Source: DASSFG01 sp035550375 (lineage in GTDB: Bacteria; Planctomycetota; Planctomycetia; Pirellulales; JAICIG01). From it: a DNA stretch of 64,000 bases. This document shows, in pieces, positions 6,703 to 15,843 of this stretch (position 1 is its first letter; every line of letters begins with the position of its first letter). Both the position numbers and the translations under genes were made by a program. Under the pieces are notes generated by a model. The model did no database searches. It saw only the letters and a list, made by a program, of their open reading frames with translations, and was not told the DNA's origin. The stretch spans positions 196,308-260,307 of the forward strand of contig DASZPH010000066.1 in NCBI GenBank assembly GCA_035550375.1. Reading direction: 5' to 3'.

Positions 6703-9162
6703 GTGAGGCAGCAGGCTGTCATCGAGAATCCGATCCTCAATTCACCTTTTGAGGAGCCCCGGCGTCACTTCCGTTTCGACGAGCATGGCATCACCAGCCA
6801 GGTTGTCGAAGAGCGCAGGCCAAGCTCGTATTTCGTCCCCATCGCCCAGCCGAAAAAGAAGGGCAAGGATCGCCAGCAGTCGTTCGAAGGCTGGACCGAA
6901 GACCGGATCACAGAAAACCCGACGGTCAACGCCATCCGGCAGCGCGTCCGCCTGTGGCGCGAAGGGGGTTATCCGGACATTACCCGCACCACCGCTCGGC
7001 TGCTCGAGCATTGGTCCGACCCCGACCGCGGCCGACGACTGTTCTTCTGTCAGATCGAAGCGCTGGAAACGCTCATCTACGTCACCGAGGTCGCCAAGAA
7101 ATACGGCGACGCCTGGATCGAGAACAAGTTGCGCGAGTTCAATGCGAACGCAAACCCGGAGTTGTTTCGCCTGGCGCTCAAGATGGCGACCGGTTCGGGC
7201 AAGACCGTCGTCATGGCCATGCTCATCGCCTGGCAAACGCTCAATAAACTGGCCAACCGCCAGGACGCCCGCTTCACCGACACGTTTTTAATCGTCTCGC
7301 CGGGCATCACGATCCGCGATCGGCTGCGGGTTTTGTTGCCGGGCGATCCGCAGAATTATTACCGCGCGCTCGACATCGTGCCCGGCGGCCTGGCGGACGA
7401 CTTGGGCAAGGCACAAATCGTCATCACAAACTTTCACGCTTTCTTGCGCCGCGAGCGCGTGCAGGCCGCGAAACTCACCAAGGCGATTCTTGCGCAGGGC
7501 GACGAATCGGCGTTCACCGAGTCGGAAGGCGAAATGGTCCGCCGTGTCTGCCGCGGCCTGGGGAACAAGAAGAACATCATCGTCATCAACGACGAAGCCC
7601 ACCATTGTTACCGACGCCGGCAAGGCGAAGAAAGCGACGACGGCGAAGCGCTCGTCGGCGACGAACGCAAAGAGGCCGAGCGCCGCGACGAAGAGGCCCG
7701 CATCTGGATCAGTGGCCTGGAGGCGGTCAAACGCAAGCTGGGAGTGAAAGCCGTCTACGACCTGTCGGCCACACCGTTTTTCCTCCGCGGTTCAGGCTAT
7801 AAGGAGGGAACGCTCTTCCCGTGGGTCGTTTCCGACTTCTCGCTGATCGACGCCATCGAGAGCGGCGTCGTCAAGGTGCCGCGCGTCCCCGTGGCCGACA
7901 ATTCGATGGAGGGCGCGCTGCCCACCTACCGCGATTTGTGGCTTCGCATCCGAGACGACCTGCCCAAGAAAGGCCGCGGGCAGCAGAAACTCGCCGCCGA
8001 GCCGAATCTGCCGGCGCCGCTGGAGGGCGCGCTGCAAAGCCTGTACGCCAACTACGCCGAATACTACCGGCGCTGGCTGGCGAACACCGAGGCCCGCGCC
8101 GACGGTCAGACGCCCCCGGTGTTCATCGTCGTCTGCAACAACACGAACGTCTCGAAGATGGTCTTCGACTATATCGCGGGCTGGGAAAAGACCCTGCCGG
8201 GCGGTCAGACCGTGGCTGTGCCGGGCAACCTGTCGCTGTTCAGCAACGTCGACGGCGATCGCTTTTCTGCCCGACCGAACACGATCCTCGTCGATTCCGA
8301 GCAACTCGAATCGGGCGAGGCGATGAGCGCCGATTTCAAACAGCTCGCCGCCCGTGAGATCGAGGAGTTCAAGGCCGACTATCGCACCCGTTTCCCCGGC
8401 CGCGACGCCGACGGCCTGACCGACGAAGACCTGTTGCGCGAAGTCATGAACACCGTCGGCAAGCCGGGCAAGCTCGGCGAGCAGATCAAGTGCGTCGTCT
8501 CCGTCTCGATGCTCACCGAGGGCTGGGATGCCAACACCGTGACGCATATTCTGGGCGTGCGGGCGTTCGGCACGCAGTTGCTCTGCGAGCAGGTCGTCGG
8601 CCGCGGCCTGCGGCGGATGCGTTACTCGACCGAACGGACGCCAGTCAAAACATCGTCGGGGACGATCGAAATCGAAGCCTTCCCGGTGGAATATGCCGAG
8701 GTCTACGGCGTGCCGTTCTCGTTCATTGCTTCGTCGGGCGCCAGCGACCTGAAGCCCCGACCACAACCGACGCACGTGCGGGCCTTGGAAGACCGCATCC
8801 AGCGCGAAATCACTTTCCCGCGGATCGACGGCTACCGCTACGAGCTGCCGGCCGAACGGCTGACGGCCCGATTCGAAGAAAGCTCCCACCTGGCGCTCAC
8901 CACGGCCCACGTGCCGACGCAAGTCGAAAGCGCCCCAATCGTGGGCGAGACGAGCATTCATCGGCTGGACGACCTGAAAAAACGCCGCGAGCAAGAGGTC
9001 GTGTTTCTACTCGCCAAGCTGGCGCTCGAAAAATATTTCCGCGACGAAGAGCAGAACGCCAAGCCGTGGCTGTTCCCCGACCTGCTGGCCATCGCGCGCC
9101 GCTGGCTGGCCGAGTGCCTGACGCTCAAGGACAACTCACAACATCGTGGCAAGACACGATGA
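6703..9162 (+). CDS. Type III-like restriction subunit (Res), helicase part, C-terminally truncated
   Basis: 819 residues from GTG 6703. An SF2 helicase core is intact: Walker A MATGSGKT at 161-168, DEAH box at 297-300, SATPFF at 355-360, and the later SMLTEGWD and GRGLRRM motifs. The N-terminus (ENPILNSPFEEPRRHF) matches the BPTD_3080-type restriction family, whose members run to about 1000 residues. Here the frame ends SQHRGKTR shortly after LTLKDN, so the C-terminal nuclease portion expected in this family is missing. The stop overlaps the ATG of the methyltransferase fragment (ATGA). Likely no longer a functional restriction enzyme, though the ATPase could still work. Confidence 0.85.
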   Translation: MRQQAVIENPILNSPFEEPRRHFRFDEHGITSQVVEERRPSSYFVPIAQPKKKGKDRQQSFEGWTEDRITENPTVNAIRQRVRLWREGGYPDITRTTARLLEHWSDPDRGRRLFFCQIEALETLIYVTEVAKKYGDAWIENKLREFNANANPELFRLALKMATGSGKTVVMAMLIAWQTLNKLANRQDARFTDTFLIVSPGITIRDRLRVLLPGDPQNYYRALDIVPGGLADDLGKAQIVITNFHAFLRRERVQAAKLTKAILAQGDESAFTESEGEMVRRVCRGLGNKKNIIVINDEAHHCYRRRQGEESDDGEALVGDERKEAERRDEEARIWISGLEAVKRKLGVKAVYDLSATPFFLRGSGYKEGTLFPWVVSDFSLIDAIESGVVKVPRVPVADNSMEGALPTYRDLWLRIRDDLPKKGRGQQKLAAEPNLPAPLEGALQSLYANYAEYYRRWLANTEARADGQTPPVFIVVCNNTNVSKMVFDYIAGWEKTLPGGQTVAVPGNLSLFSNVDGDRFSARPNTILVDSEQLESGEAMSADFKQLAAREIEEFKADYRTRFPGRDADGLTDEDLLREVMNTVGKPGKLGEQIKCVVSVSMLTEGWDANTVTHILGVRAFGTQLLCEQVVGRGLRRMRYSTERTPVKTSSGTIEIEAFPVEYAEVYGVPFSFIASSGASDLKPRPQPTHVRALEDRIQREITFPRIDGYRYELPAERLTARFEESSHLALTTAHVPTQVESAPIVGETSIHRLDDLKKRREQEVVFLLAKLALEKYFRDEEQNAKPWLFPDLLAIARRWLAECLTLKDNSQHRGKTR

Positions 9163-10652
9163 TGTCGAGTCGCCGCGAAAACAAAATCTACGTCGTGCAA
9201 TCCTCTGAAAAAGTGGCGTCACGTGCCATCTTGATGACGACTGATCCAGGCGACCTCGTCCTCGACCCTACCTGTGGCAGCGGCACGACCGCCTATGTCG
9301 CGGAACAATGGGGGCGGCGTTGGATCACCACGGATACCAGCCGCGTCGCACTCACGCTGGCCCGCACGCGCTTGATGGCCGCCAAATATCCCTATTACCT
9401 GCTGGCCGACTCTCCTGAAGGCGTCCGCAAAGAAGCCGAGCTAACCGGCAAGACGCCGCCCCCGCACAAGACCGAAAACGACATCCGCAAGGGATTCGTC
9501 TATCAACGGGTGCCGCACGTCAGGCTCAAGAGCATCGCCAACAACCCTGATATTCGCGAGGGAATGACCCGCGAACAAATCGACGCGGCGATCGCCCGGC
9601 ACGCCGAAACGGAGACGCTGTTCGACAAGCCCTATGAAGACAAACGACTCCGCGTCTCCGGCCCGTTCACCGTCGAGAGCCTGTCGCCGCATCGCACGAT
9701 CAGTGTGGAGGAAAAACGCGAGCTGGCCGAAGTCGGCCGCGGCGGGCAGACGATCAAGGTCATCGGCCCCGACAAGTTCGGCCTGATGATCTTGGAGAAC
9801 CTGAAAAAGGCGGGCGTGCAGAATACGGTCAAGAACGAACGGCTCAAGTTCGATTCGCTCGAGCCCTATGCCGGTGAGTGGCTGCACGGCGAGGGACGCT
9901 ACACCGAGGCCGATGGCGCACAGAAGCGGGCGGCCATTTGCATTGGCCCCGAATACGGCACGGTCGGCCCCGAACTGGTGAAAGAGGCGGCCAAGGAAGC
10001 GGTGCGCGGCGTCGGTTTCGATTTGCTGATCGTCTGCGGCTTCGCCTTCGACCCGCACGTCTCGGAAGAAACCAGGCGTTACGGCAAGCTGACCGTGCTG
10101 GCCGCCCGCATGAACCCCGATCTGTCGATGGGGGACGAACTGCTGAAGAAAACCGGCGCCGGCAACCTGTTCATGGTCTTCGGCGAGCCGGACATGGAGA
10201 TCATCGAGCTTGACGATGCGGGAGAGATGGCCGCAAAACCGCAAGCTCGCAAAACGCCCTCACCCCAGCCCTCTCCCGCAGGGAGAGGGAGCAGGACGCG
10301 CGCCCGCGGCGCGAATGGTGGCAAGATTGCCGTCGAGATTCGCGGCCTGGATGTGTACGATCCGACGACCGGCGCGATTCGCTCATCGAGCACCGATGAC
10401 ATCGCCTGCTGGTTCATCGACACGAACTACAACGGCGAGAGTTTCTTCGTTCGCCACGCCTATTTCACGGGGGCCGATGAGCCCTACGAAAAACTCAAGC
10501 GGGCGCTGCGGGCCGAAATCGACGAAGCCGCCTGGAGCCAGCTTTACAGCACGCGCAGCCGCCCCTTCGACCGCCCCACGACCGGCAAGATCGCCGTCAA
10601 GGTCATCAACCACTACGGCGACGAGGTGCTTAAGGTTTACACGGTCTCCTAG
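9159..10652 (+). pseudogene. 3' half of a type III/beta-class DNA methyltransferase (Mod fragment)
   Basis: The frame from ATG 9159 gives 497 residues. It begins just after SWQDT and contains the AdoMet-binding motif DPTCGSGTTAYVAEQWG, followed by the long C-terminal region typical of the methyltransferase paired with BPTD_3080-type Res. In beta-class enzymes the catalytic DPPY motif precedes this motif, and no DPPY-bearing sequence is present upstream: the DNA there is Res. Methylation activity is therefore not expected. A CCCTCTCCC palindrome is inserted in frame at 10257-10290. Reinitiation through the ATGA overlap could still produce the protein. Confidence 0.75.
10257..10290. repeat. CCCTCTCCC/GGGAGAGGG palindrome inserted in the Mod fragment
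   Basis: Nine-base arms 10269-10277 and 10281-10289 around a GCA loop, with the leader ccctcacccc. It is translated in frame as PSPQPSPAGRG within otherwise conserved protein sequence, so it looks like a short repetitive palindrome that inserted without breaking the frame. A related palindrome is found in the 3' end of ybaB (37238-37260). Confidence 0.7.
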
Positions 10653-10820
10653 AAGCCTGCTCCGGCTAAGCCGTTCCCCTTGCCCACCGATTAGGGCAAG
10701 AAAACCCCATCCGCCGCGAAATACGAGCACAGCTCCACTGAAACCGCGCCCGCCGGCGTCCAAAAGGTGGGTTTTTGCTGGCCGGGGCGCCAAGTCCGTT
10801 CCGCGTCGCGCGGCGCTAAT

Positions 10821-10849
10821 TTGCACTCGCTCTTGCTGCGTGATATAGA
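10821..10849 (+). promoter_or_regulatory. Predicted housekeeping promoter of the PspA operon
   Basis: TTGCAC at 10821-10826 and TATAGA at 10844-10849 are separated by exactly 17 bases. Transcription would start near 10856, followed by GAGAAAGG at 10865-10872 and the ATG at 10880. This is the best sigma-70-like promoter in front of the PspA-AAA-OmpA operon. The stretch 10653-10820 holds only a 7-bp CTTGCCC/GGGCAAG hairpin (10679-10700). Confidence 0.5.
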
Positions 10850-10879
10850 AGCGGCAGATCGCTTGAGAAAGGTGTTCAA

Positions 10880-11632
10880 ATGATTATCGGCAAACTCTGG
10901 CACTCCCTGGCCGCGCAGATCAACAAGCTGGCCAACTTCTTCTGGACCGCCGACCCGATCGCGCAGATGCAGTATGAGTACGATCGGGCCGTCGCCCAGC
11001 TCAAGGAGGGGCGCGAGGGGCTGGAGCAGTACCGGGCCCTGGTCGAACGGGTCAGCCGCCAGGTGGCCAACGATCAGCAGCACGTCAACCAGCTCCAGGG
11101 CAAAATCAAGGCCTACCTGCAGGCCGGCGACCGCGACACGGCCGCACGCTTCGCCCTCGAACTGAAGAAGGCCCAAGACTCGCTGCAAGAAAACCAGTCG
11201 CAGCTCGCCATGCACGAAGAGGCGTACAACAACAACCTGACCAAAGTCAAGCACGCCAGCGGCAAGCTGACGGAGATCCAGAACCGGATCAAGAAGTACG
11301 ACGCCGAGTTGAAGATGAGCCGGGCCGAAGCCGAAATGGCCAAGCTGGCGACGAGCTTCAACTTCAACGTGACGACCGATTTCGGCCAGATCGAGCAGGT
11401 CATCCAGGACAAGATCGGCCTCAACCGGGCCAAGGCACGCGTGGCCGCCGACCTGTCGGGCGAAGGGGTCGAAGACGTCCGCCGCGAACAGGCCGCCGAG
11501 AAGGCGATGGCCGACCAGGCCCTCAAAGATTTCGAGGTCTCGATGGGGTTGGTCACGCCGGAGACGGCGGCCGTGCCGCAGGCCGCCAAAGAACTCGGCC
11601 CGGCCGTGACGGCTCAGCAGACCCAAGGCTAA
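10880..11632 (+). CDS. PspA/IM30 (Vipp1) family protein
   Basis: 250 residues with the PspA layout: an amphipathic N-terminal helix (IIGKLWHSLAAQINKLANFF) ending in the family's characteristic DPIAQM region, then long coiled-coil helices (roughly residues 25-215) rich in Q, E, K and A. PspA/IM30 proteins assemble on the inner leaflet of the cytoplasmic membrane and stabilise or remodel it under stress. A strong SD (GAGAAAGG) lies eight bases upstream of the ATG. It is the first gene of an operon with an AAA+ ATPase, a Lys-rich protein, an OmpA-fused binding protein and a permease, suggesting membrane-stress coupling to that transport-like complex. No PspF, PspB or PspC is present. Confidence 0.85.
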   Translation: MIIGKLWHSLAAQINKLANFFWTADPIAQMQYEYDRAVAQLKEGREGLEQYRALVERVSRQVANDQQHVNQLQGKIKAYLQAGDRDTAARFALELKKAQDSLQENQSQLAMHEEAYNNNLTKVKHASGKLTEIQNRIKKYDAELKMSRAEAEMAKLATSFNFNVTTDFGQIEQVIQDKIGLNRAKARVAADLSGEGVEDVRREQAAEKAMADQALKDFEVSMGLVTPETAAVPQAAKELGPAVTAQQTQG

Positions 11633-11644
11633 GCAAGGCGGCTC

Positions 11645-11704
11645 CGACGCTCCGCGGCAGAGAGGGCGGCCCCGTGGCGACCGCCTCCCGCGTCACGGAG
11701 TGCC
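11645..11704. repeat. Intergenic repeat copy 1, before the AAA+ gene
   Basis: A 60-bp sequence beginning CGACGCTCCGCGGC and ending GTCACGGAGTGCC recurs with about 80 percent identity at 13564-13622, so the two copies bracket the AAA+ ATPase gene. Each copy carries self-complementary ends (GACGCTCCG against CGGAGTGCC) and an internal GGTCGC/GCGACC arm, so the RNA would fold into a hairpin between cistrons. Confidence 0.7.
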
Positions 11705-11788
11705 GGGACGACCTTGGACGGCGGTACCGGCGTAGCAAACCCAAGAGTAACGAAAGGCGACAGAGACTTGTCGACCGCGACTGGCGTG

Positions 11789-13552
11789 ATGACGGACAAG
11801 GCGGCAGGGACCGGCGCCTCGCCGCTGCCCGACTGGTTTCCGGGCTGGTCGAAGGAGTTGGCGGACCTCTATTTCTCCGGCACGACCTGTCTCTTTCTGC
11901 TGCACGGCAACGTTCACGACCTGGTGCGGGTGTCGACGGGCACGGCCGACGGCTGGTGCAACCTGCCGGAGTTTCTGGCCACGCAGCTTTTCGGCAACTG
12001 GGACGTGGTGCTGCACTACGATCTGGGACGCGGGCTGCGTCCGCTGGCGGGAAGCGACCCGGCCCGCTTGCAGACCATGGTGCAACGGCTCTCCGCCCGG
12101 CTGGGCGAGCCCGGCACCTGGCCGCGCGACCCGGACCAGACGCTCGGGCTGATCGACCGCTACCTCGAACGCTCGCTCGTCGACGAGACCGAGGCGAAAC
12201 GGCGGATCGCCGTTCTCTTCCCCTACTCCCAGTATCTCGTGCCCGCCAGCGACCTGGCGTCGATGGCCCGCAGCGACGCCTCGCGCCTGGTCCGGCTGCT
12301 GGGGTGGGCGCAGAACCCTTACCTCAAGCGGGCCAACGTCGCCTTCTGTCTCATTGCCGACAAGCTGACGGAGCTGAACGAACGGCTCGTGCAGAGTCCG
12401 CATACCGCGGCCATTCACGTGCCGCTGCCCGATTTGGAGGAACGGCGAAAGTTCGTGGCGGCGGCACGCGGCGCCGGCGGCGCGGAGCGGAGCGGCGCCA
12501 ACCCCGAGCGCGTGGCCGAGATGACAAGCGGGCTGAGCCTCGTGAACCTGAGCGTGCTCCTCTCGACCCGCAAGCAGGACGGCGAGGCGGGCGAGGCCAA
12601 CCGCTTTCGCGAGGTCAAGAAGGCGCTCATCGAGCGGCAGTGCCAGGGGCTGGTCGAATTTGTCGAACCAAAACACACGCTCGATCTGGTTGTCGGCCAC
12701 AAGGCCGCCTGCGAGCGTCTCGTGGAGGACGCCCGTTGGATCGCCGAGGGACGTTTCGACGCGGCGCCGATGGGCTACCTGATCACCGGGCCGGTCGGCA
12801 CGGGCAAGACCTTCTTGGCCGAGTGCTACGCCGGCACGATCGGCATCCCTTGCGTCAAGCTGCGAAACTTCCGCTCCAAGTATGTGGGCGAGACGGAGGG
12901 GAATCTCGAGCAGGTGCTCACGGTGCTCCGTTCCCTGGGCCCGGTGGTGGTGATCATCGACGAGGCCGACGCGGCCCTGGGCAGCCGGCACGCCGAAGGA
13001 GACTCCGGCACGTCGAGCCGCGTGTTTTCGATGATCGCCAGCCAGATGGGCGACACCAGCTACCGGGGCAAGATCGTCTGGATGCTGCTCACGAGCCGCC
13101 CCGACCTGCTGCCCATCGACCTGAAACGGCAGGGGCGTGCCGAGGTGCACATCCCCCTGTTCTACCCCGAGGACGAGAACGAATTGCAAGCCATGTTTCG
13201 GGCCATGGCCCGCAAGAACAAGATTCCGCTGGCGGCCGACGCCACCGCCGGGGTCTCTCCGCAGAAGCACCTGAGCGGCGCCGACGTGGAGAGCCTCATG
13301 CTGGCGGCCCGTCGCCTGAGCCTGACCGCGGGCCGCGACCGGGTCGAGCAGGCCGATATCGCCCAGGCCCTGGCGGAGTTTCTGCCTTCGGCCCAGGGGC
13401 TGGAAAAGGAGATGCAGGAGATCGCGGCGGTGCTGGAGTGCACGCAGCAGTCGTTTTTGACCGAGGCCTGGCGGCAGAAGGTCGCCCAGCCCGACGGCCG
13501 AACCCGGCTGCAGGAGCGCCTGGTTGCCATCAGGCAGTTGATCGAAGAATAA
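11789..13552 (+). CDS. Two-lobed AAA+ ATPase of the PspA-OmpA operon
   Basis: 587 residues from ATG 11789 (MTDKAAGTG). The C-terminal half is an active-looking AAA+ module: Walker A GPVGTGKT at 334-341, Walker B VVIIDEADA near 389-395, an SRP-type sensor region (LLTSRPDLLPIDLKRQGR) and a C-terminal helical lid. The N-terminal ~310 residues resemble a second, degenerate nucleotide-binding lobe (FLLHGNVHDLV, IAVLFPYSQYL, VAFCLIADKL) without a P-loop. Proteins like this remodel other proteins; the neighbouring PspA-like gene is an obvious candidate substrate or regulator. An upstream TTG start (11714) would add 25 low-quality residues partly derived from the repeat. Not an ABC ATPase: no LSGGQ motif. 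Confidence 0.8.
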   Translation: MTDKAAGTGASPLPDWFPGWSKELADLYFSGTTCLFLLHGNVHDLVRVSTGTADGWCNLPEFLATQLFGNWDVVLHYDLGRGLRPLAGSDPARLQTMVQRLSARLGEPGTWPRDPDQTLGLIDRYLERSLVDETEAKRRIAVLFPYSQYLVPASDLASMARSDASRLVRLLGWAQNPYLKRANVAFCLIADKLTELNERLVQSPHTAAIHVPLPDLEERRKFVAAARGAGGAERSGANPERVAEMTSGLSLVNLSVLLSTRKQDGEAGEANRFREVKKALIERQCQGLVEFVEPKHTLDLVVGHKAACERLVEDARWIAEGRFDAAPMGYLITGPVGTGKTFLAECYAGTIGIPCVKLRNFRSKYVGETEGNLEQVLTVLRSLGPVVVIIDEADAALGSRHAEGDSGTSSRVFSMIASQMGDTSYRGKIVWMLLTSRPDLLPIDLKRQGRAEVHIPLFYPEDENELQAMFRAMARKNKIPLAADATAGVSPQKHLSGADVESLMLAARRLSLTAGRDRVEQADIAQALAEFLPSAQGLEKEMQEIAAVLECTQQSFLTEAWRQKVAQPDGRTRLQERLVAIRQLIEE

Positions 13553-13563
13553 GAACGTAGCTG

Positions 13564-13622
13564 CGACGCTCCGCGGCGGAGAAGCCGGTCGCGTTGCGAC
13601 CGCCATCCCGTCACGGAGTGCC
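13564..13622. repeat. Intergenic repeat copy 2, after the AAA+ gene
   Basis: Second copy of the 60-bp element described at 11645-11704, beginning 11 bases after the AAA+ stop codon and ending 40 bases before the next start. The paired copies make the AAA+ gene look like a cassette between direct repeats; recombination between them would excise the gene cleanly. Confidence 0.7.
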
Positions 13623-13662
13623 TGGGCCACCCAGCCCGACGAATTATCCACCGGAGATGCTC

Positions 13663-14046
13663 ATGGCCAAAAAGAAAAAAATCCCCGCCAAGAAAGTTCC
13701 TGCTGCCGCGAAGAAAAAGGTAGCCAAGACCAAACCGGCGGCCAAAACAAACCGCCTCGCAAAATCCAGTTGGCTCGACGCCGAGTCGCACGCGCCGGTC
13801 ATCGAACGCTACGCGCGTCGTCTTGGTCCCTTCGTCGAGGCGATGGCCGACGGCAAGATCGACGAGAGCGAAGTGCAGGCCCAGGAAAAGCGGCTGGTGA
13901 AGTTGATGAAAGAGGTCGAGCCGACCCTTTCGCCGGAACTGCACGCGAGGGTCACGCAGTTGCTTTACGAGTTGACCGCTTATAATCTCATGCACGTGCT
14001 GCACTCGATCGAGCAAGCAAGGCCGAAATCGACATTCCAAGGATAA
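13663..14046 (+). CDS. Lysine-tailed small protein of the PspA-OmpA operon
   Basis: 127 residues from ATG 13663, chosen because GGAG lies seven bases upstream; an ATG two codons earlier is possible. The first ~40 residues are a histone H1-like Lys/Ala/Pro tail (AKKKKIPAKKVPAAAKKK). The rest is a compact helical domain (WLDAESHAPVIERYARRLGPF ... LMHVLHSIEQARPK) that I cannot assign. It lies three bases before the OmpA-fusion gene, so it is firmly inside the operon. The basic tail could contact acidic lipids or nucleic acid; that is conjecture from charge only. Confidence 0.75.
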   Translation: MAKKKKIPAKKVPAAAKKKVAKTKPAAKTNRLAKSSWLDAESHAPVIERYARRLGPFVEAMADGKIDESEVQAQEKRLVKLMKEVEPTLSPELHARVTQLLYELTAYNLMHVLHSIEQARPKSTFQG

Positions 14047-14049
14047 GAC

Positions 14050-15843
14050 ATGGCCGGACAACCCAAAGCCCCGTTTTATGTCGTTCTCTTCCTGGTGGTG
14101 GGGGCTCTGATTGCGTTCGGCGTCTACCGCGCCCAGAACCGCGGCGAGGTGCAGCGCGCGGCGAATCAGCCGGACGACAATCGCCCGCCCGTCGTGGTCG
14201 AGCCAAACCAGGCTGGCGGCTCCTCGGAGCCCAGCGTCAACGGGGCAGGCGGTCAGGCTGAGGAGGCCAGCAACGAGGGGATCACCACCGTCAAGGAATA
14301 CACCAAGCTTGCGCCGGCCTCCCAGCGTCTTCCCAAGCCGAAAGGTACGTCGAGCTATAAGTACGAGAACGACACGGTTGTTTTCGCCCTGAACGTGTGG
14401 GCCGGATGGGGTCCGATCATCTTCGCCAACGACGGCTTCGACGCCGGCAAAGTTTGGAAAACGTCCGAGGGCGAAGAATTCAAGGTCGAGCTGCGGCTGA
14501 TCGACAATCCGGTCTTGATGCGGGACGAATATGCCAACGGCAACGTCCACATCGGCTGGGGCACGCTCGACATGTTGCCCCTCTTCATGGAAGGTTTTGT
14601 CGACGCGCAGGGCAAAGCGATCGATTCTCGCGTCATGCCGCGAGTGTTCCAGCAGGTCGATTGGTCGAACGGCGGCGACGGCATCGTCGTGCGTGGAGAC
14701 CTGAAGGTGCCCGACCTGCGCGGCAAGCGGCTCGCGCTGGCCCAGAACTCTCCTTCGCACTACTTCGCCCTGAACATGCTGGTGGCCGGCGGAGTGCAGC
14801 CCTCGGAAGTGGAGATGGAATTCTATCCGGACGCTTTCCAGGCCGCCGCCGCTTTCAACAGCGAAAAGGGAATTTCAGGCGTTGTCTCCTGGGCGCCCGA
14901 CATCTACAACCTGGCGAAGGTCCGCGGCAACCGCATGCTGGTCAACACCAAAACGGCCAACAAGCTGATCACCGACATCTGGTTTGCCCGTGCCGATTTT
15001 GCCACCGACCACGCCGGCATCATCGAGGCCCTGGCGCGGGGAATTTTTGACGGCATGGAATCGCTCAAAAACCAGGAGAACAAGCAGCACTGTGCCGAGT
15101 TGATGGCCAAGGGTTACAACATTCCGGCCACCGACACGATCAACATGTTTGGCGACGCCCACAACACCAACTGGGCCGAGAACTACCAGTTCTTCTTGAA
15201 CCAGAACAACCCGGCCAACTTCGAGCGCGTTTGGAACCAGGCCTACTATCTGTATCGCCAGGTCGGGTCGATCACCCATCGTCCCGTGCCGTTCGACCAG
15301 GTGATGGACGACTCGGTCATCCGCAAGCTGGGCAAGGAAGACAAATATGCCTCGCAGAAGGATGAGTATCGCATTCAGTTCACGCCGCAGGCGGCGGCCA
15401 CGGTCAAGGCCGAATCGGATGAGGTGGTGACCAAGACGGTCGTCATCCATTTCTTTCCCAATAGCTGGGACTTGGACAAGAAGATCACGCGGCAGGTCGA
15501 CGGCAAGGACGTGGAGGAGCTTTACGATCCGAATATCAACTTCGTGCTCGACGACATCGCCGGCCTGGCCGGCCAGTTCGGGGCCGCCCGAATCGTGATC
15601 GAAGGGCATACGGATGCTTCGATGCGCGGTCAGGTCGATCCCGCGCTGGTCAAAGAGTTGTCGATGAACCGGGCCAACGCGGTCAAAGAGGCGCTCGTCC
15701 AAAAGCACCAGCTCGACGCGAACCAGTTCAGCGTCGAGGGGGTAGGCTGGGACCGCCCGGCCGACTCGGCCGATCCCGACAACAACGCCAAGAACCGCCG
15801 CGTGGAGATTCGCGTCTACTCCGCCGAACGCCCGGAGGCGTGA
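14050..15843 (+). CDS. Membrane-anchored substrate-binding protein fused to an OmpA-like domain
   Basis: 597 residues. Residues 9-27 are a single transmembrane anchor (FYVVLFLVVGALIAFGVY), 30-85 a Pro/Gly/Asn-rich linker, about 90-440 a periplasmic binding domain of the NMT1/SsuA type (LNVWAGWGPIIFANDGF, GWGTLDMLPLF, RGKRLALAQNSPSHYF), and 460-595 an OmpA-like peptidoglycan-binding domain (IVIEGHTDASMRG ... RRVEIRVYS). The fusion would tether a solute receptor to both the inner membrane and the cell wall. The permease gene follows with a TGATG overlap. Ligand unknown; NMT1-type proteins bind nitrate, sulfonates or pyrimidines. The usual soluble binding protein has no OmpA domain. Confidence 0.85.
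   Translation: MAGQPKAPFYVVLFLVVGALIAFGVYRAQNRGEVQRAANQPDDNRPPVVVEPNQAGGSSEPSVNGAGGQAEEASNEGITTVKEYTKLAPASQRLPKPKGTSSYKYENDTVVFALNVWAGWGPIIFANDGFDAGKVWKTSEGEEFKVELRLIDNPVLMRDEYANGNVHIGWGTLDMLPLFMEGFVDAQGKAIDSRVMPRVFQQVDWSNGGDGIVVRGDLKVPDLRGKRLALAQNSPSHYFALNMLVAGGVQPSEVEMEFYPDAFQAAAAFNSEKGISGVVSWAPDIYNLAKVRGNRMLVNTKTANKLITDIWFARADFATDHAGIIEALARGIFDGMESLKNQENKQHCAELMAKGYNIPATDTINMFGDAHNTNWAENYQFFLNQNNPANFERVWNQAYYLYRQVGSITHRPVPFDQVMDDSVIRKLGKEDKYASQKDEYRIQFTPQAAATVKAESDEVVTKTVVIHFFPNSWDLDKKITRQVDGKDVEELYDPNINFVLDDIAGLAGQFGAARIVIEGHTDASMRGQVDPALVKELSMNRANAVKEALVQKHQLDANQFSVEGVGWDRPADSADPDNNAKNRRVEIRVYSAERPEA

Noticed and set aside
10679..10700. CTTGCCC/GGGCAAG hairpin as terminator of the Mod fragment
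   Set aside because: No T-tract follows on the plus strand; the next bases are AAAACCCC.
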